A DNA stretch of 64,000 bases from NCBI GenBank assembly GCA_937876985.1, contig CALEFT010000034.1, positions 1-64,000 on the forward strand, in the 5' to 3' direction. A model generated the notes under the pieces. That model did not search any database. It saw only the letters and a program-made list of their open reading frames with translations, and was not told the DNA's origin. How positions within the stretch are numbered: the first letter of the stretch is position 1; each line of letters begins with the position of its first letter. This DNA comes from an uncultured Clostridia bacterium (GTDB taxonomy: Bacteria > Bacillota > Clostridia > Saccharofermentanales > Saccharofermentanaceae). The translations under genes and the position numbers were made by a program. This document shows, in pieces, positions 54,576 through 62,578 of this stretch.

Positions 54576-56651
54576 TTAATCATTCCAATCGAAGTAGCAG
54601 TAGTTGTATCCGTAGTTGTTAGGAGAACCGTCTGTTACAACATTTACAGTTGCTTCAAGTGTCTCACCAGCAGCGATTACTGTACTTCTTGGTGTACCGA
54701 TATATGTATTTGCATCATCTGGATCTACTTCGAAAGTATAGTAGTCAGATGTTACTTCAACAATTGGTGTGCCACCAGTTCTAAGAGTGATTGTTACATC
54801 GTTAACAGAAGTTGCAAGGTCTGCATCTACTGAACCGTAGTTTTCTAGTTCGAGAATGAAGCTAAATCCGTCATCTGTTCTTCTAAAGCGTCTAATATCT
54901 GAATAGAATGTAAGAACTACTTCGTCTGTATTAGAAGGGGCTCTAGTAGTAGCTTCTGTAGTAGTTGTTGCTTCTGTTGTTGTAGTAGCCTCAGTAGTTG
55001 TTGTAGCCTCTGTTGTAGTTGTGGCTTCTGTAGTAGTAGTAGCTTCAGTTGTAGTTTCAACTGTAGTTTCTTCAGTTGTTGTAGTAGCTTCGGTTGTAGT
55101 TGTAGCCTCTGTAGTTGTTGCTTCTGTTGTAGCTTCAGTAGTTGTAGCCTCAGTTGTTGTTTCTTCTGTGTTCTTTGTAGTAGGAGTAACAACATTAGTC
55201 GCAACAGTTTCTTTACCACCAAAAATAGGGAAGTCAGGCATATTATCCATGAAATAGAATACAACACCAATTACTAAGAAAATTAAGCATAGAGCAAGAA
55301 GTGAAGAGAAGCCAGCGTCTTTCTTCTTCTTCTCACGATTCTTCTTTCTTGACTTAGAATCAACAGTTCTAACAGGTTGAATATTTCCTGCCTGAGAAGC
55401 AGCTGAATATTTTGTTGAAGGAGGAGTCCTCTTCTCGAGAGTATTAACTGTTTGAGCAGCAGCTGCTGGACGTTCTGGCTTCTTAGGAGCAGGTGGAGTA
55501 ACGAGATTAGATGGTTCGTTAGAAGCACGTGTTGGCTTACTAGGGGCTTTGGATGCTTCAGGTTTTGCTGATGATGTACCAGGTCTACTTGTGCTCTTAA
55601 AAGCAGAAGCACTAGAAGCAGTCGAAGCTGCGCCTATAGAAGCGGCTCCCATTTTATCCTTAGAACTGTCATCCTTATTAGCTGAATCTTCGTTCTTATT
55701 AACTGCTGGCTTTTTGCCAAAAGCATTAATTCCAGAAGAAACCTTACCAAATGTTTGCATTTCTTTCTGTCCTTCTTGGGAATTGTCCTTAGGTGCCTCT
55801 TGGTTAGCAGTTGCTTCGTCCTTGGTTGGAACAACGGGAGCAGTTGTAACATTGTCCTGCTTATCATCCTTGTTTACTGAATCGTCACCAAAAGAAATCG
55901 AAGAGGCTGATGGTGCTTTTGAAGTAGCATTAACTGTTGTAGCAGTATCGATTTTGTTATCTGCCTTTGGAGTTTCTGGTTCAGAATTCTTGATTGGTTG
56001 TGATGGTGGAGTAGGAATACTGTTCTTTGGTGCAAATGGAGAGATTGAATTATCAAATTCGAAGTCATCAAATTCATCCTTAAATCCATTGTTCACCTTG
56101 TTATATGCAGTATTGTCAAGTTCTGGTGTGCTAGTATCATAAGTAGGGAATTCGAGCGCATCTTCAGGTTGAATCATTGCCTCCTTGAAGGATACCTTCT
56201 TAGGTTCTTCGATTGTTTCTTTTACTTGCTCAGAAGAAATGTTTGAAGTTGTAGCATCTTCAGAAGTAGTAGGAGCTACAAAAGGCTTGAATGCAGAAAC
56301 ATTAGAATCGAATTCAAAATCATCAATTGAATCCATATTGAGAGAAGAAGTATCAACACCTCCATTCTCACTTGCAGACTTAAGTTTCTCGTTAACTATA
56401 TCATTAGATTCATTAGCCTTAAATGAAACAACAAAAGAATTGTCTAGAGAATTATCATCATCATTAGAAACATGACTTGATGAGAACAAAGCAGTTGATT
56501 CATTTGCATCGCTTGAATTTGAATTCATTGACGCAGAGAATAGTGAGTTCTCATTAGCTTCAGCGGCAGGAGAATCATCAAGGTTATTATTGTTATCATC
56601 AGCACCAAATAACTTATTCTCTCTTTGGTTATCATCAGGATTGAAAAGCAT
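54576..56651 (-). CDS. Membrane-anchored protein with Thr/Glu repeats
   Basis: About 691 residues, family not recognised. The long N-terminal part (about 1-440) is Asn/Ser/Asp-rich with FDDFEFD-like repeats and has low complexity, probably cytoplasmic. A basic patch (SRKKNREKKKKD) precedes one membrane helix (about 450-470). Outside there follows a stalk of TTEAT-type repeats (about 490-580) and a C-terminal beta-rich domain of about 110 residues (LTFYSDIRRF to the end). The stalk is suited to O-glycosylation. ATG 56651 has GAGG 7 bases upstream; the GTG at 56657 is less likely. It is a single gene. Confidence 0.75.
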   Translation of the reverse strand: MLFNPDDNQRENKLFGADDNNNNLDDSPAAEANENSLFSASMNSNSSDANESTALFSSSHVSNDDDNSLDNSFVVSFKANESNDIVNEKLKSASENGGVDTSSLNMDSIDDFEFDSNVSAFKPFVAPTTSEDATTSNISSEQVKETIEEPKKVSFKEAMIQPEDALEFPTYDTSTPELDNTAYNKVNNGFKDEFDDFEFDNSISPFAPKNSIPTPPSQPIKNSEPETPKADNKIDTATTVNATSKAPSASSISFGDDSVNKDDKQDNVTTAPVVPTKDEATANQEAPKDNSQEGQKEMQTFGKVSSGINAFGKKPAVNKNEDSANKDDSSKDKMGAASIGAASTASSASAFKSTSRPGTSSAKPEASKAPSKPTRASNEPSNLVTPPAPKKPERPAAAAQTVNTLEKRTPPSTKYSAASQAGNIQPVRTVDSKSRKKNREKKKKDAGFSSLLALCLIFLVIGVVFYFMDNMPDFPIFGGKETVATNVVTPTTKNTEETTTEATTTEATTEATTTEATTTTEATTTTEETTVETTTEATTTTEATTTTEATTTTEATTTTEATTTTEATTRAPSNTDEVVLTFYSDIRRFRRTDDGFSFILELENYGSVDADLATSVNDVTITLRTGGTPIVEVTSDYYTFEVDPDDANTYIGTPRSTVIAAGETLEATVNVVTDGSPNNYGYNYCYFDWND
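54944..55170 (-). repeat. Coding tandem repeats for the Thr/Glu stalk
   Basis: Repeated 21-24-base and shorter units encode TTEATTT-like peptides. They are nearly pure A/C/G-purine-biased sequence on the minus strand, and copy number may vary by slippage. Confidence 0.8.
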
Positions 56652-56801
56652 GCTCACACCTCACAAATTTTAGTTTGTAATATATTATAATATATAAACG
56701 GTGATTTTGAAAATTTTTACATTGCAAGCATGTTAAATTTTGTATGAATTTTTACATTTGAGGACAATGTTTGTTTTGTTAAGAATATTGGAAAAAATGA
56801 T

Positions 56802-56830
56802 TTGACAATACAAAGTTCAAGTGTTATTAT
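56802..56830 (+). promoter_or_regulatory. Promoter of the tRNA-Leu/tRNA-fMet unit
   Basis: TTGACA at 56802-56807 and TATTAT at 56825-56830 are separated by an ideal 17 bases. The start site would be about 11 bases before the first tRNA. Confidence 0.75.
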
Positions 56831-56847
56831 TTGTAAGCACTTAAGAA

Positions 56848-56934
56848 GCTCGTGTGGCGGAATAGGCAGACGCAACGGACTTAAAATCCGTCGGAGTAAA
56901 ATCCGTACCGGTTCAAGTCCGGTCACGAGCACCA
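56848..56934 (+). tRNA. tRNA-Leu (anticodon TAA)
   Basis: An 87-base class II tRNA with encoded CCA. The acceptor is GCTCGTG/CACGAGC, the anticodon stem CGGAC with loop TTAAAAT, a long variable arm (CGGAGTAAAATCCG) and the T-arm CCGGTTCAAGTCCGG. Confidence 0.96.
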
Positions 56935-56940
56935 TAACAT

Positions 56941-57017
56941 CGCGGAGTGGAGCAGTTGGTAGCTTGCCGGGCTCATAACCCGGAGGTCGAGAGGTTCGAG
57001 TCCCTCCTCCGCAACCA
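56941..57017 (+). tRNA. Initiator tRNA-fMet (anticodon CAT)
   Basis: 77 bases with encoded CCA. C1 is unpaired with A72, and the anticodon stem ends in GGG/CCC around the CTCATAA loop. Both are hallmarks of bacterial initiator tRNA. It is 6 bases downstream of tRNA-Leu, so the two are cotranscribed. Confidence 0.96.
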
Positions 57018-57022
57018 ATACA

Positions 57023-57068
57023 GATACCGCTGTTGATACAATCGTGTCGACAGCGGTATCGTTATTTT
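57023..57068 (+). terminator. Terminator of the tRNA pair
   Basis: GATACCGCTGT (57023-57033) pairs with ACAGCGGTATC (57050-57060), followed by GTTATTTT. Confidence 0.85.
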
Positions 57069-57215
57069 ACCGAGGGTTCGCTAATACTCCTTGCTCTTAA
57101 TATCGAATCGCTTGATATCATAGAAGAAATAGGATTCCATCAATGCGGAGATATAGGCCTGCACAGTATGGGTGCTGTGAATGCCCTTGAGCTTTCCGTC
57201 TTCCAGCACAAACTT
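57062..57215 (-). pseudogene. Relic of an AAA/DUF4143-type ATPase gene
   Basis: Minus-strand translation gives VQAYISALMESYFFYDIKRF, then DIKSKEY, a TAG stop at 57081-57083, then RTLGK. This follows the C-terminal part of the ATP-binding proteins with a DUF4143 domain, whose usual text at that point is like YLxALxxSFxxYxxxRYDIKGKEYLxTxxKYY, so the stop replaces a Leu. The upstream reading is also closed by a stop near 57222. Only about 50 codons survive. It abuts the tRNA terminator and lies next to a compositionally different fic gene. Confidence 0.55.
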
Positions 57216-57390
57216 TATGAAAAGTCAAACTTTATGCACTGAAGTGCAGAAACTTTTAGATTTCGACAGTTTATGCAATACATTCTGAAGATTACGGTAG
57301 TGTATGTAATGACTCTAAAACGCTGAATATTTAATTCCCTGTTTGAAATATTGTCTTTTAATGCCGTTATTTCTTCATCAAAAGTATCTT
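57216..57390. other. Non-coding gap in the island
   Basis: No gene is visible. An AAACTTTATG direct repeat (57210-57219 and 57227-57236) and a small GCACT-GA-AGTGC palindrome lie at its left edge. ATTCCCTG occurs at 57334, possibly an outlying half-site of the repeats before fic. Confidence 0.4.
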
Positions 57391-57475
57391 TTCCCTTATT
57401 CTACTTAGAATTATAAGGGAATATACCCTTAGTGTGTTGATAATTCCCTTATTTTGTAATAATATTTAAGGGAAT
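57391..57475 (+). promoter_or_regulatory. Inverted TTCCCTTAT/ATAAGGGAA repeats before fic
   Basis: TTCCCTTAT at 57391-57399 is inverted as ATAAGGGAA at 57413-57421. A second pair is ATTCCCTTAT at 57443-57452 against TTAAGGGAAT at 57466-57475. An extra CCCTTA half-site is at 57426. The two palindromes are offset by about 53 bp, five helical turns. They fill the region immediately before the fic ribosome site and look like tandem operators. Confidence 0.65.
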
Positions 57476-57492
57476 AATTTGGAGGTGACACA

Positions 57493-58539
57493 ATGAGAAA
57501 CTTTAATTACTCTAAAATAAGTGAAAATAAATGGGATTCCGAGTTGCTCGGTTTGATTGCGGCTATTTACAAGGAAGCAGGTAAACAAGAGTTGTATTTG
57601 AAACAGCGTCCCGAGGAGCTTGAAAAACTTGTGGAGATTGCAAAGGTACAAAGCACCGAGGCATCCAATGCCATTGAGGGCATCGTGACCACAAGCACCC
57701 GTATCCGTCAGTTGATGGGAGAAAAAACCACCCCCAGAAACCGTGATGAGCAGGAGATTGCAGGATACAGAGACGTGCTTAACATTATCCACGAGAGCTT
57801 TGATGCAATCCCTCTGACTCCGAACTATATCCTTCAGCTTCACAAAATCCTTTACAGCCATATGAATAACCCGATGGCGGGTAAAACAAAAAGCGTGCAA
57901 AATTATATCAGCGCAACCTATCCCGACGGACATACTGAAACGTTGTTTACGCCTCTTGATCCCTTTGAGACACCGGAGGCGCTCGAGACCATCTGTAATG
58001 AGTATAACCGTGTGATCGGCAATATGGAACTTGAACCGCTGATTGCCATTCCAACCTTTATACACGATTTTCTTTGCATTCATCCTTTTAATGACGGCAA
58101 CGGCAGAATGAGCAGACTTCTCACAACGCTCCTTTTGTACCGAAACGGATTTTACGTTGGAAAGTATATCTCCCTTGAAGCAAAGATTGCGAAGAACAAG
58201 GATCTGTATTATGATGCTCTACATCAATCCCAGCAGGGTTGGCACGAGGGTGAAGGGGATGCCGTTTTGTTCATTAAATATATTCTCGGAACCATTCTTG
58301 CCGCATACAGAGATTTTGAAGACCGCTTTGCCCTGGTGGAAACAAAGCTTTCCTCTCTTGAGATGGTAAGACTTGCGACACAGAATAAGATAGGTCGCTT
58401 CAAAAAGCAGGATATTATGGAGCTTTGCCCATCCCTCAGTATCAGCTCTGTAGAAGGCGCACTCCGCAAACTCGTTGCCGCAGGTGAGTTAAAACGTGAG
58501 GGTAACGGCAAAAACACCACCTATTGTCGGCTAAAATAA
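57493..58539 (+). CDS. Fic family protein with C-terminal winged helix
   Basis: A 348-residue Fic-domain protein that would transfer AMP (or another nucleotide moiety) to Ser/Thr/Tyr of a target. The N-terminal Fic_N region contains the inhibitory motif SNAIEG (58-63), in which Glu62 would block ATP. The core motif HPFNDGNGR lies at 197-205. The last 70 or so residues look like a winged-helix DNA-binding domain (LSISSVEGALRKLVAAGELKR). Codons and base composition are visibly more GC-rich than in the neighbours, suggesting transfer. GGAGGTG precedes ATG 57493. No toxin-antitoxin partner gene is adjacent. Confidence 0.92.
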   Translation: MRNFNYSKISENKWDSELLGLIAAIYKEAGKQELYLKQRPEELEKLVEIAKVQSTEASNAIEGIVTTSTRIRQLMGEKTTPRNRDEQEIAGYRDVLNIIHESFDAIPLTPNYILQLHKILYSHMNNPMAGKTKSVQNYISATYPDGHTETLFTPLDPFETPEALETICNEYNRVIGNMELEPLIAIPTFIHDFLCIHPFNDGNGRMSRLLTTLLLYRNGFYVGKYISLEAKIAKNKDLYYDALHQSQQGWHEGEGDAVLFIKYILGTILAAYRDFEDRFALVETKLSSLEMVRLATQNKIGRFKKQDIMELCPSLSISSVEGALRKLVAAGELKREGNGKNTTYCRLK

Positions 58540-58584
58540 TACAAAAAAATGCAACGCTTCGTTCGGTGAGATTAAAATGTATCG

Positions 58585-58613
58585 TTTAATGTTTCTATCA
58601 CGTATGGTATAAA
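58585..58613 (+). promoter_or_regulatory. Promoter of the ABC exporter gene
   Basis: TTTAAT at 58585-58590, 17 bases, then TGG-TATAAA with the -10 at 58608-58613. Confidence 0.5.
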
Positions 58614-58646
58614 GATAATAAATACAACAAAAACGAGGTGATGAAT

Positions 58647-60506
58647 ATGCCACCAGCAGCAGGTCCTAGAAGACAAAGTTTTTTGACTGAGGAAGAGAAG
58701 AAGAATAGCCCTAAGGTAACCAAAAAACTTCTTAAGCGAATCTTCTCTTATCTTAGACCTTATTGGAAGCAGTTAATTGTAGTCCTTGTTGCAATTGTAA
58801 TTTCATCTTTCTTAAGCTTAATGCCTTCTGTTCTAACTGGTAAGATAATAGATGAAGGTCTTATTGGTAAGGATATGAAGAAACTTATTATATTTATTGT
58901 ACTTTCACTAGCTGTAACACTTGGGGCTAATCTTATTGGTGTGCTAGAAAGTTATATGAATACATGGATTGCTCAACATATTACTTATGATATGCGAAAT
59001 AAGATGTATTATCATCTTCAGAAAATGTCACAGAGATTCTTCACAACAAATAATCAAGGCGATATTATCACTAGAATGACAAGTGATATTTCTGGAGTTC
59101 AACAGGTTATCACAAATACACTCACAAGTATTTTATCGAATTCTATAACGCTAATTGTAGCTTTGATTGTTATGTTTCAGCAAAGCATTGTACTTGCTCT
59201 AGTTGGAATTGCTGTGATTCCATTATTTATCATTCCTACTCGTAGTGCAGGAAAGACAAGATGGTCGATTACTGCAAAGTCTCAGGCATGTAGTGACGAA
59301 GTTAATGGAATTCTTAACGAGACTATGTCTGTAAGTGGTCAGCTTCTTGTAAAACTATTTGGCATGGAGAAGGTTGAATATGACAAATATGTTGATGCAA
59401 ATGGACGTATGATGAATCTAAATATACGTGAGAGTATGGCTGGTCGTTGGTTTAGAGTGGTATTAAGTACCTTTTCGAGTATTGGGCCAATGCTTTTGTA
59501 TCTTGTAGGTGGAGTCTTGATGATGCAGTATGATAGTAGTCTTACAGTAGGTGATATTACTGTTCTTGTTGCGCTTCTTGGCAAAATGTATGGTCCAGTT
59601 AATCAATTGCTCAACATTCAAGTAGACTGGATACGCTCGATGGCAATGTTTACTCGTATTTTTGAGTATTTTGATATGCCGGTTGAAATTGAATCTAAGC
59701 CTGATGCTATTTGTCCGGATAGACGCGCTACTGGTGAAGTAGAATTCAAAAATGTTGGTTTCTATTACGAAGAAGATAGACAAATTCTCAAGGATATTAA
59801 TTTTACATTGGAGCACGGGAAGTGTATTGCGATTGTTGGCCCATCTGGTTCAGGGAAGAGTACACTTATCAACTTAATTCCTAGGCTTTGGGACACTACA
59901 TCTGGAACAGTTACCTTTGATAATATTGATGTCAGAGATCTTGACCTTGGCTATCTACGTGCAAATATTGGTATCGTTAGCCAGGAGACATATCTATTTA
60001 ATGGGACTATAAGGCAGAATCTTTTGTATGCTAAGCCTGATGCTACTAATGAAGAACTTATTAGTGCATGTAAAAAAGCTAATATATACGACTTTATCGA
60101 AAAGCAAGAAGCTGGACTTGATACAATAGTAGGCAATCGTGGACTTAAGCTTTCTGGTGGTGAGAAGCAGCGTATTTCTATTGCTAGAGTATTGCTTAAG
60201 AATCCTGCACTTATGATTTTCGACGAAGCTACATCTGCTCTTGATTCTATTTCTGAACAGAAGATTCAGGATGCTATTGAACCTCTAATTGCATCTCGTA
60301 CTAGTATTCTAATAGCACATAGACTATCTACTATTCTTGCAGCTGATGAAATCCTAGTAATTAATGATGGAGTCATAGCAGAACGCGGAACTCATAATCA
60401 ACTGATAAAGTTAGGTGGAGTTTATTCGCAGCTATATGAGACGCAGTTTTGTAAGGCATCTGATAATATTCCTGAATCTTTCGAATATACAGAAGGTGAA
60501 GTCTAA
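58647..60506 (+). CDS. ABC exporter, fused permease and ATPase
   Basis: A 619-residue half-transporter of the MsbA/LmrA/BmrA kind, working as a dimer. Six membrane helices lie within about 35-330, then the ATPase domain with Walker A GPSGSGKST, Q-loop SQETYLF, signature LSGGEKQR, Walker B LMIFDEATSALD and the H-loop AHRLS. The likely role is drug or lipid export. ATG 58647 is 8 bases after GAGG; the GTG 58638 and ATG 58641 are too close to that site. It is a single gene, unlike paired heterodimeric systems. Confidence 0.93.
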   Translation: MPPAAGPRRQSFLTEEEKKNSPKVTKKLLKRIFSYLRPYWKQLIVVLVAIVISSFLSLMPSVLTGKIIDEGLIGKDMKKLIIFIVLSLAVTLGANLIGVLESYMNTWIAQHITYDMRNKMYYHLQKMSQRFFTTNNQGDIITRMTSDISGVQQVITNTLTSILSNSITLIVALIVMFQQSIVLALVGIAVIPLFIIPTRSAGKTRWSITAKSQACSDEVNGILNETMSVSGQLLVKLFGMEKVEYDKYVDANGRMMNLNIRESMAGRWFRVVLSTFSSIGPMLLYLVGGVLMMQYDSSLTVGDITVLVALLGKMYGPVNQLLNIQVDWIRSMAMFTRIFEYFDMPVEIESKPDAICPDRRATGEVEFKNVGFYYEEDRQILKDINFTLEHGKCIAIVGPSGSGKSTLINLIPRLWDTTSGTVTFDNIDVRDLDLGYLRANIGIVSQETYLFNGTIRQNLLYAKPDATNEELISACKKANIYDFIEKQEAGLDTIVGNRGLKLSGGEKQRISIARVLLKNPALMIFDEATSALDSISEQKIQDAIEPLIASRTSILIAHRLSTILAADEILVINDGVIAERGTHNQLIKLGGVYSQLYETQFCKASDNIPESFEYTEGEV

Positions 60507-60511
60507 TAATT

Positions 60512-61051
60512 CTATAGAAGCGACATGATTTTCTCTTTGAGTTCTTTCATCTGAGTTGGTTCTAATCTATATGCTATATCACCATTTCTGTCGATAAGGA
60601 ATTTTGTGAAATTCCACTTGATTCTACCATTGTTCTTGTAGTCTGCATCATTTTTGTGGGCTACTGCTTTCATCGCAAGACCCATTGGAGAAGCACCAAA
60701 GCCTTCGAATTTTGTATTCTTCGTAAGCCACTTATATAGTTCAATCGCGTTTTCTCCGTTTACATCAATCTTAGCAAATTGTGGAAATGTTATCTTATAC
60801 CTTACTTGGCAAAAATCATGAATTTCTTCATTAGTGCCAGGAGCCTGCTCTCCAAATTGATTGCAAGGAAAGTCAAGTATCTCGAAGCCATCGCCAGCGA
60901 ATTCTTCGTATAGTTTTTGTAATTCATTATATTGTGGAGTAAAGCCACAGCCAGTAGCAGTATTAACTACGAGCACGACCTTTCCCTTAAACTTGTCAAG
61001 CGAAACTTCATTTCCATTCTGATCTAAGACAACAAAATCGTATAGGTTCAT
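60512..61051 (-). CDS. Glutathione peroxidase family protein
   Basis: A 179-residue thiol peroxidase that reduces hydroperoxides. The peroxidatic cysteine is in NTATGCGFTPQY, a Cys rather than selenocysteine enzyme. The resolving-type cysteine segment FPCNQFGEQAPG and WNFTKFLIDRNG complete the family's Cys-Gln-Trp-Asn catalytic set. Such enzymes usually use thioredoxin. GAGGT lies 9 bases before the ATG. It is a single gene, convergent with the ABC exporter gene after a 5-base gap. Confidence 0.93.
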   Translation of the reverse strand: MNLYDFVVLDQNGNEVSLDKFKGKVVLVVNTATGCGFTPQYNELQKLYEEFAGDGFEILDFPCNQFGEQAPGTNEEIHDFCQVRYKITFPQFAKIDVNGENAIELYKWLTKNTKFEGFGASPMGLAMKAVAHKNDADYKNNGRIKWNFTKFLIDRNGDIAYRLEPTQMKELKEKIMSLL

Positions 61052-61076
61052 AAGTGTTTACCTCGTTTTTGTTTTG

Positions 61077-61085
61077 ATTCTAGCA
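61077..61085 (-). promoter_or_regulatory. Extended -10 promoter of the glutathione peroxidase gene
   Basis: On the minus strand TGCTAGAAT lies just downstream of the palindrome CCTTTTCGAAAAGG (61087-61100), the same order as CTCGAAAAG...TGCTAAAAT before the pyrimidine phosphorylase gene. Confidence 0.45.
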
Positions 61086-61188
61086 TCCTTTTCGAAAAGG
61101 AAAATACAAAAAGCAGATGAAATTTGTGTTATTTGCTTTCTATAAGTTATAATCGATTTATAAAATTAAAATACAGAACGGAGCTATT

Positions 61189-62577
61189 ATGTATTACATT
61201 CAGAATCGATGGAGACTTGAGGGGAAGAATTTGCATTATTATGGCTTGCGAACAGTACCAAATTTATTCAAGAATGATGTTTCCGTATCAAAGAAGCAGG
61301 CAGAGATCCTTTCGTCATTGCCTCGTCATCTTGAAGCTGATGAGTTGCTGATAATTAAGAAACTTGTTGGAATGCAAGTTGTTACAGAAGATGAGTTAAA
61401 GCATATCCCGAATAGTTTTGCACAAGCAGTGTTTTGTAAGAACTGCTGTGCGAATGATTTTTTGATTCCTGGTCTTGAGTTTGATGATAAAGGTTTATGT
61501 CCTTTGTGCCAGACAGAAGCTGATGTGAAGGAATTAAGAAGCATTGTTCCAATTGTAGATGATATTCCACGAAGTAAAAAGTCTAGATTTGATATTGCAT
61601 TGTTTTATACCGGAGGAAAAGACTCGACATATATGTTGTACTATCTTTCCAAGGTTAAGGGTCTTCGAGTATTAGCACTTACTTGGGAAATACCTTTTAT
61701 GTCTGAGTGTGCAAAAATGAGTATAGCAAATGCCAAAAAAGCCTTCAAAAACGTAGAGTTTATTACTCGCACTGTTAATCAGACCGATCTATCTACTATA
61801 TACAAGAAACTCTATTCTCTAAGTGAGAATACGTGTGCATGTCCATCTTTGGCATATGTTTTGTTTTATCCAGAGCTTGTTGCGAATAATGTGCCATATT
61901 TTTCTGCTGGAAATGAACCTGTTCAAATGCTCGGATTATACTATAATCATCTCGCTCCAAAACTAGCATATTCTTTCTCTGCTAATCGGATTCTTTCTAT
62001 TTTGATGAATATAGGACGAATTATTACTCTTCATCCGCCATTAAAAAAAGGTCAGTTTCAAACACTCATGACTATGAAGCAACTTGCTTATGGCGATAAT
62101 TTGATTAAGAAGATTAGCGGTTATGAAAGTGAACTAGTATCAAACATTGTTAACTCAATTCATACAGTTCCTGAACTCCTTAAACCTTTTAGGAAAAGCA
62201 TAAAGCAATCTTCAAGGACTGGAAATATACCTTCATTTGTACATTTTGACCTAGATAAGATAAATGGTGGTGTATATGATTGGAATAAAGTTAAGACTAT
62301 ACTCGTTAACGAATGTGGCTGGGTTCCTCCTGATGATGAGAACAAAGCGTTACATACTAGCTGCAAAATAGAGCGCTGCAAAGATCATACTCAATTTGTA
62401 AGGTTTTATCATTGCAAAAGTAAGATGATTCCTTTCAGTTCTTTGGAATTCTCGCTTGCTAGCAGAAGATGTGAACGAACAAGAGAAGAGACTCTTTATG
62501 AAATGGAACATTTACTTGGTTTTTCTCTTGAAGAAATACCTGAATGCGCGATAATGAGGAGTTTTTTGGAGGGGTAA
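61189..62577 (+). CDS. PP-loop ATP pyrophosphatase with zinc-finger-like module
   Basis: A 462-residue protein of the adenine-nucleotide alpha-hydrolase (N-type ATP pyrophosphatase) superfamily. The PP-loop is TGGKDST (141-147). Before it is a CxxC...CxxC module (FCKNCC, then GLCPLC) like that preceding the PP-loop in N-acetyl-sugar amidotransferases such as WbpG. The C terminus has a further Cys set (SCKIERCKDH, FYHCKSK). Such enzymes adenylate a carbonyl, then transfer N or S. The product is unknown. It is translationally coupled to an EFR1 ferredoxin gene one base downstream. Confidence 0.75.
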   Translation: MYYIQNRWRLEGKNLHYYGLRTVPNLFKNDVSVSKKQAEILSSLPRHLEADELLIIKKLVGMQVVTEDELKHIPNSFAQAVFCKNCCANDFLIPGLEFDDKGLCPLCQTEADVKELRSIVPIVDDIPRSKKSRFDIALFYTGGKDSTYMLYYLSKVKGLRVLALTWEIPFMSECAKMSIANAKKAFKNVEFITRTVNQTDLSTIYKKLYSLSENTCACPSLAYVLFYPELVANNVPYFSAGNEPVQMLGLYYNHLAPKLAYSFSANRILSILMNIGRIITLHPPLKKGQFQTLMTMKQLAYGDNLIKKISGYESELVSNIVNSIHTVPELLKPFRKSIKQSSRTGNIPSFVHFDLDKINGGVYDWNKVKTILVNECGWVPPDDENKALHTSCKIERCKDHTQFVRFYHCKSKMIPFSSLEFSLASRRCERTREETLYEMEHLLGFSLEEIPECAIMRSFLEG

Positions 62578-62578
62578 A

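Noticed and set aside
57466..58083. A 205-codon reading frame opposite fic
   Set aside because: It is antisense to conserved Fic motifs and has no recognisable protein features or ribosome site.
56941..58650. Integration into tRNA-fMet with an att direct repeat
   Set aside because: I found no copy of the tRNA 3' end on the far side of the fic island and no integrase gene, so tRNA-targeted insertion is not supported.
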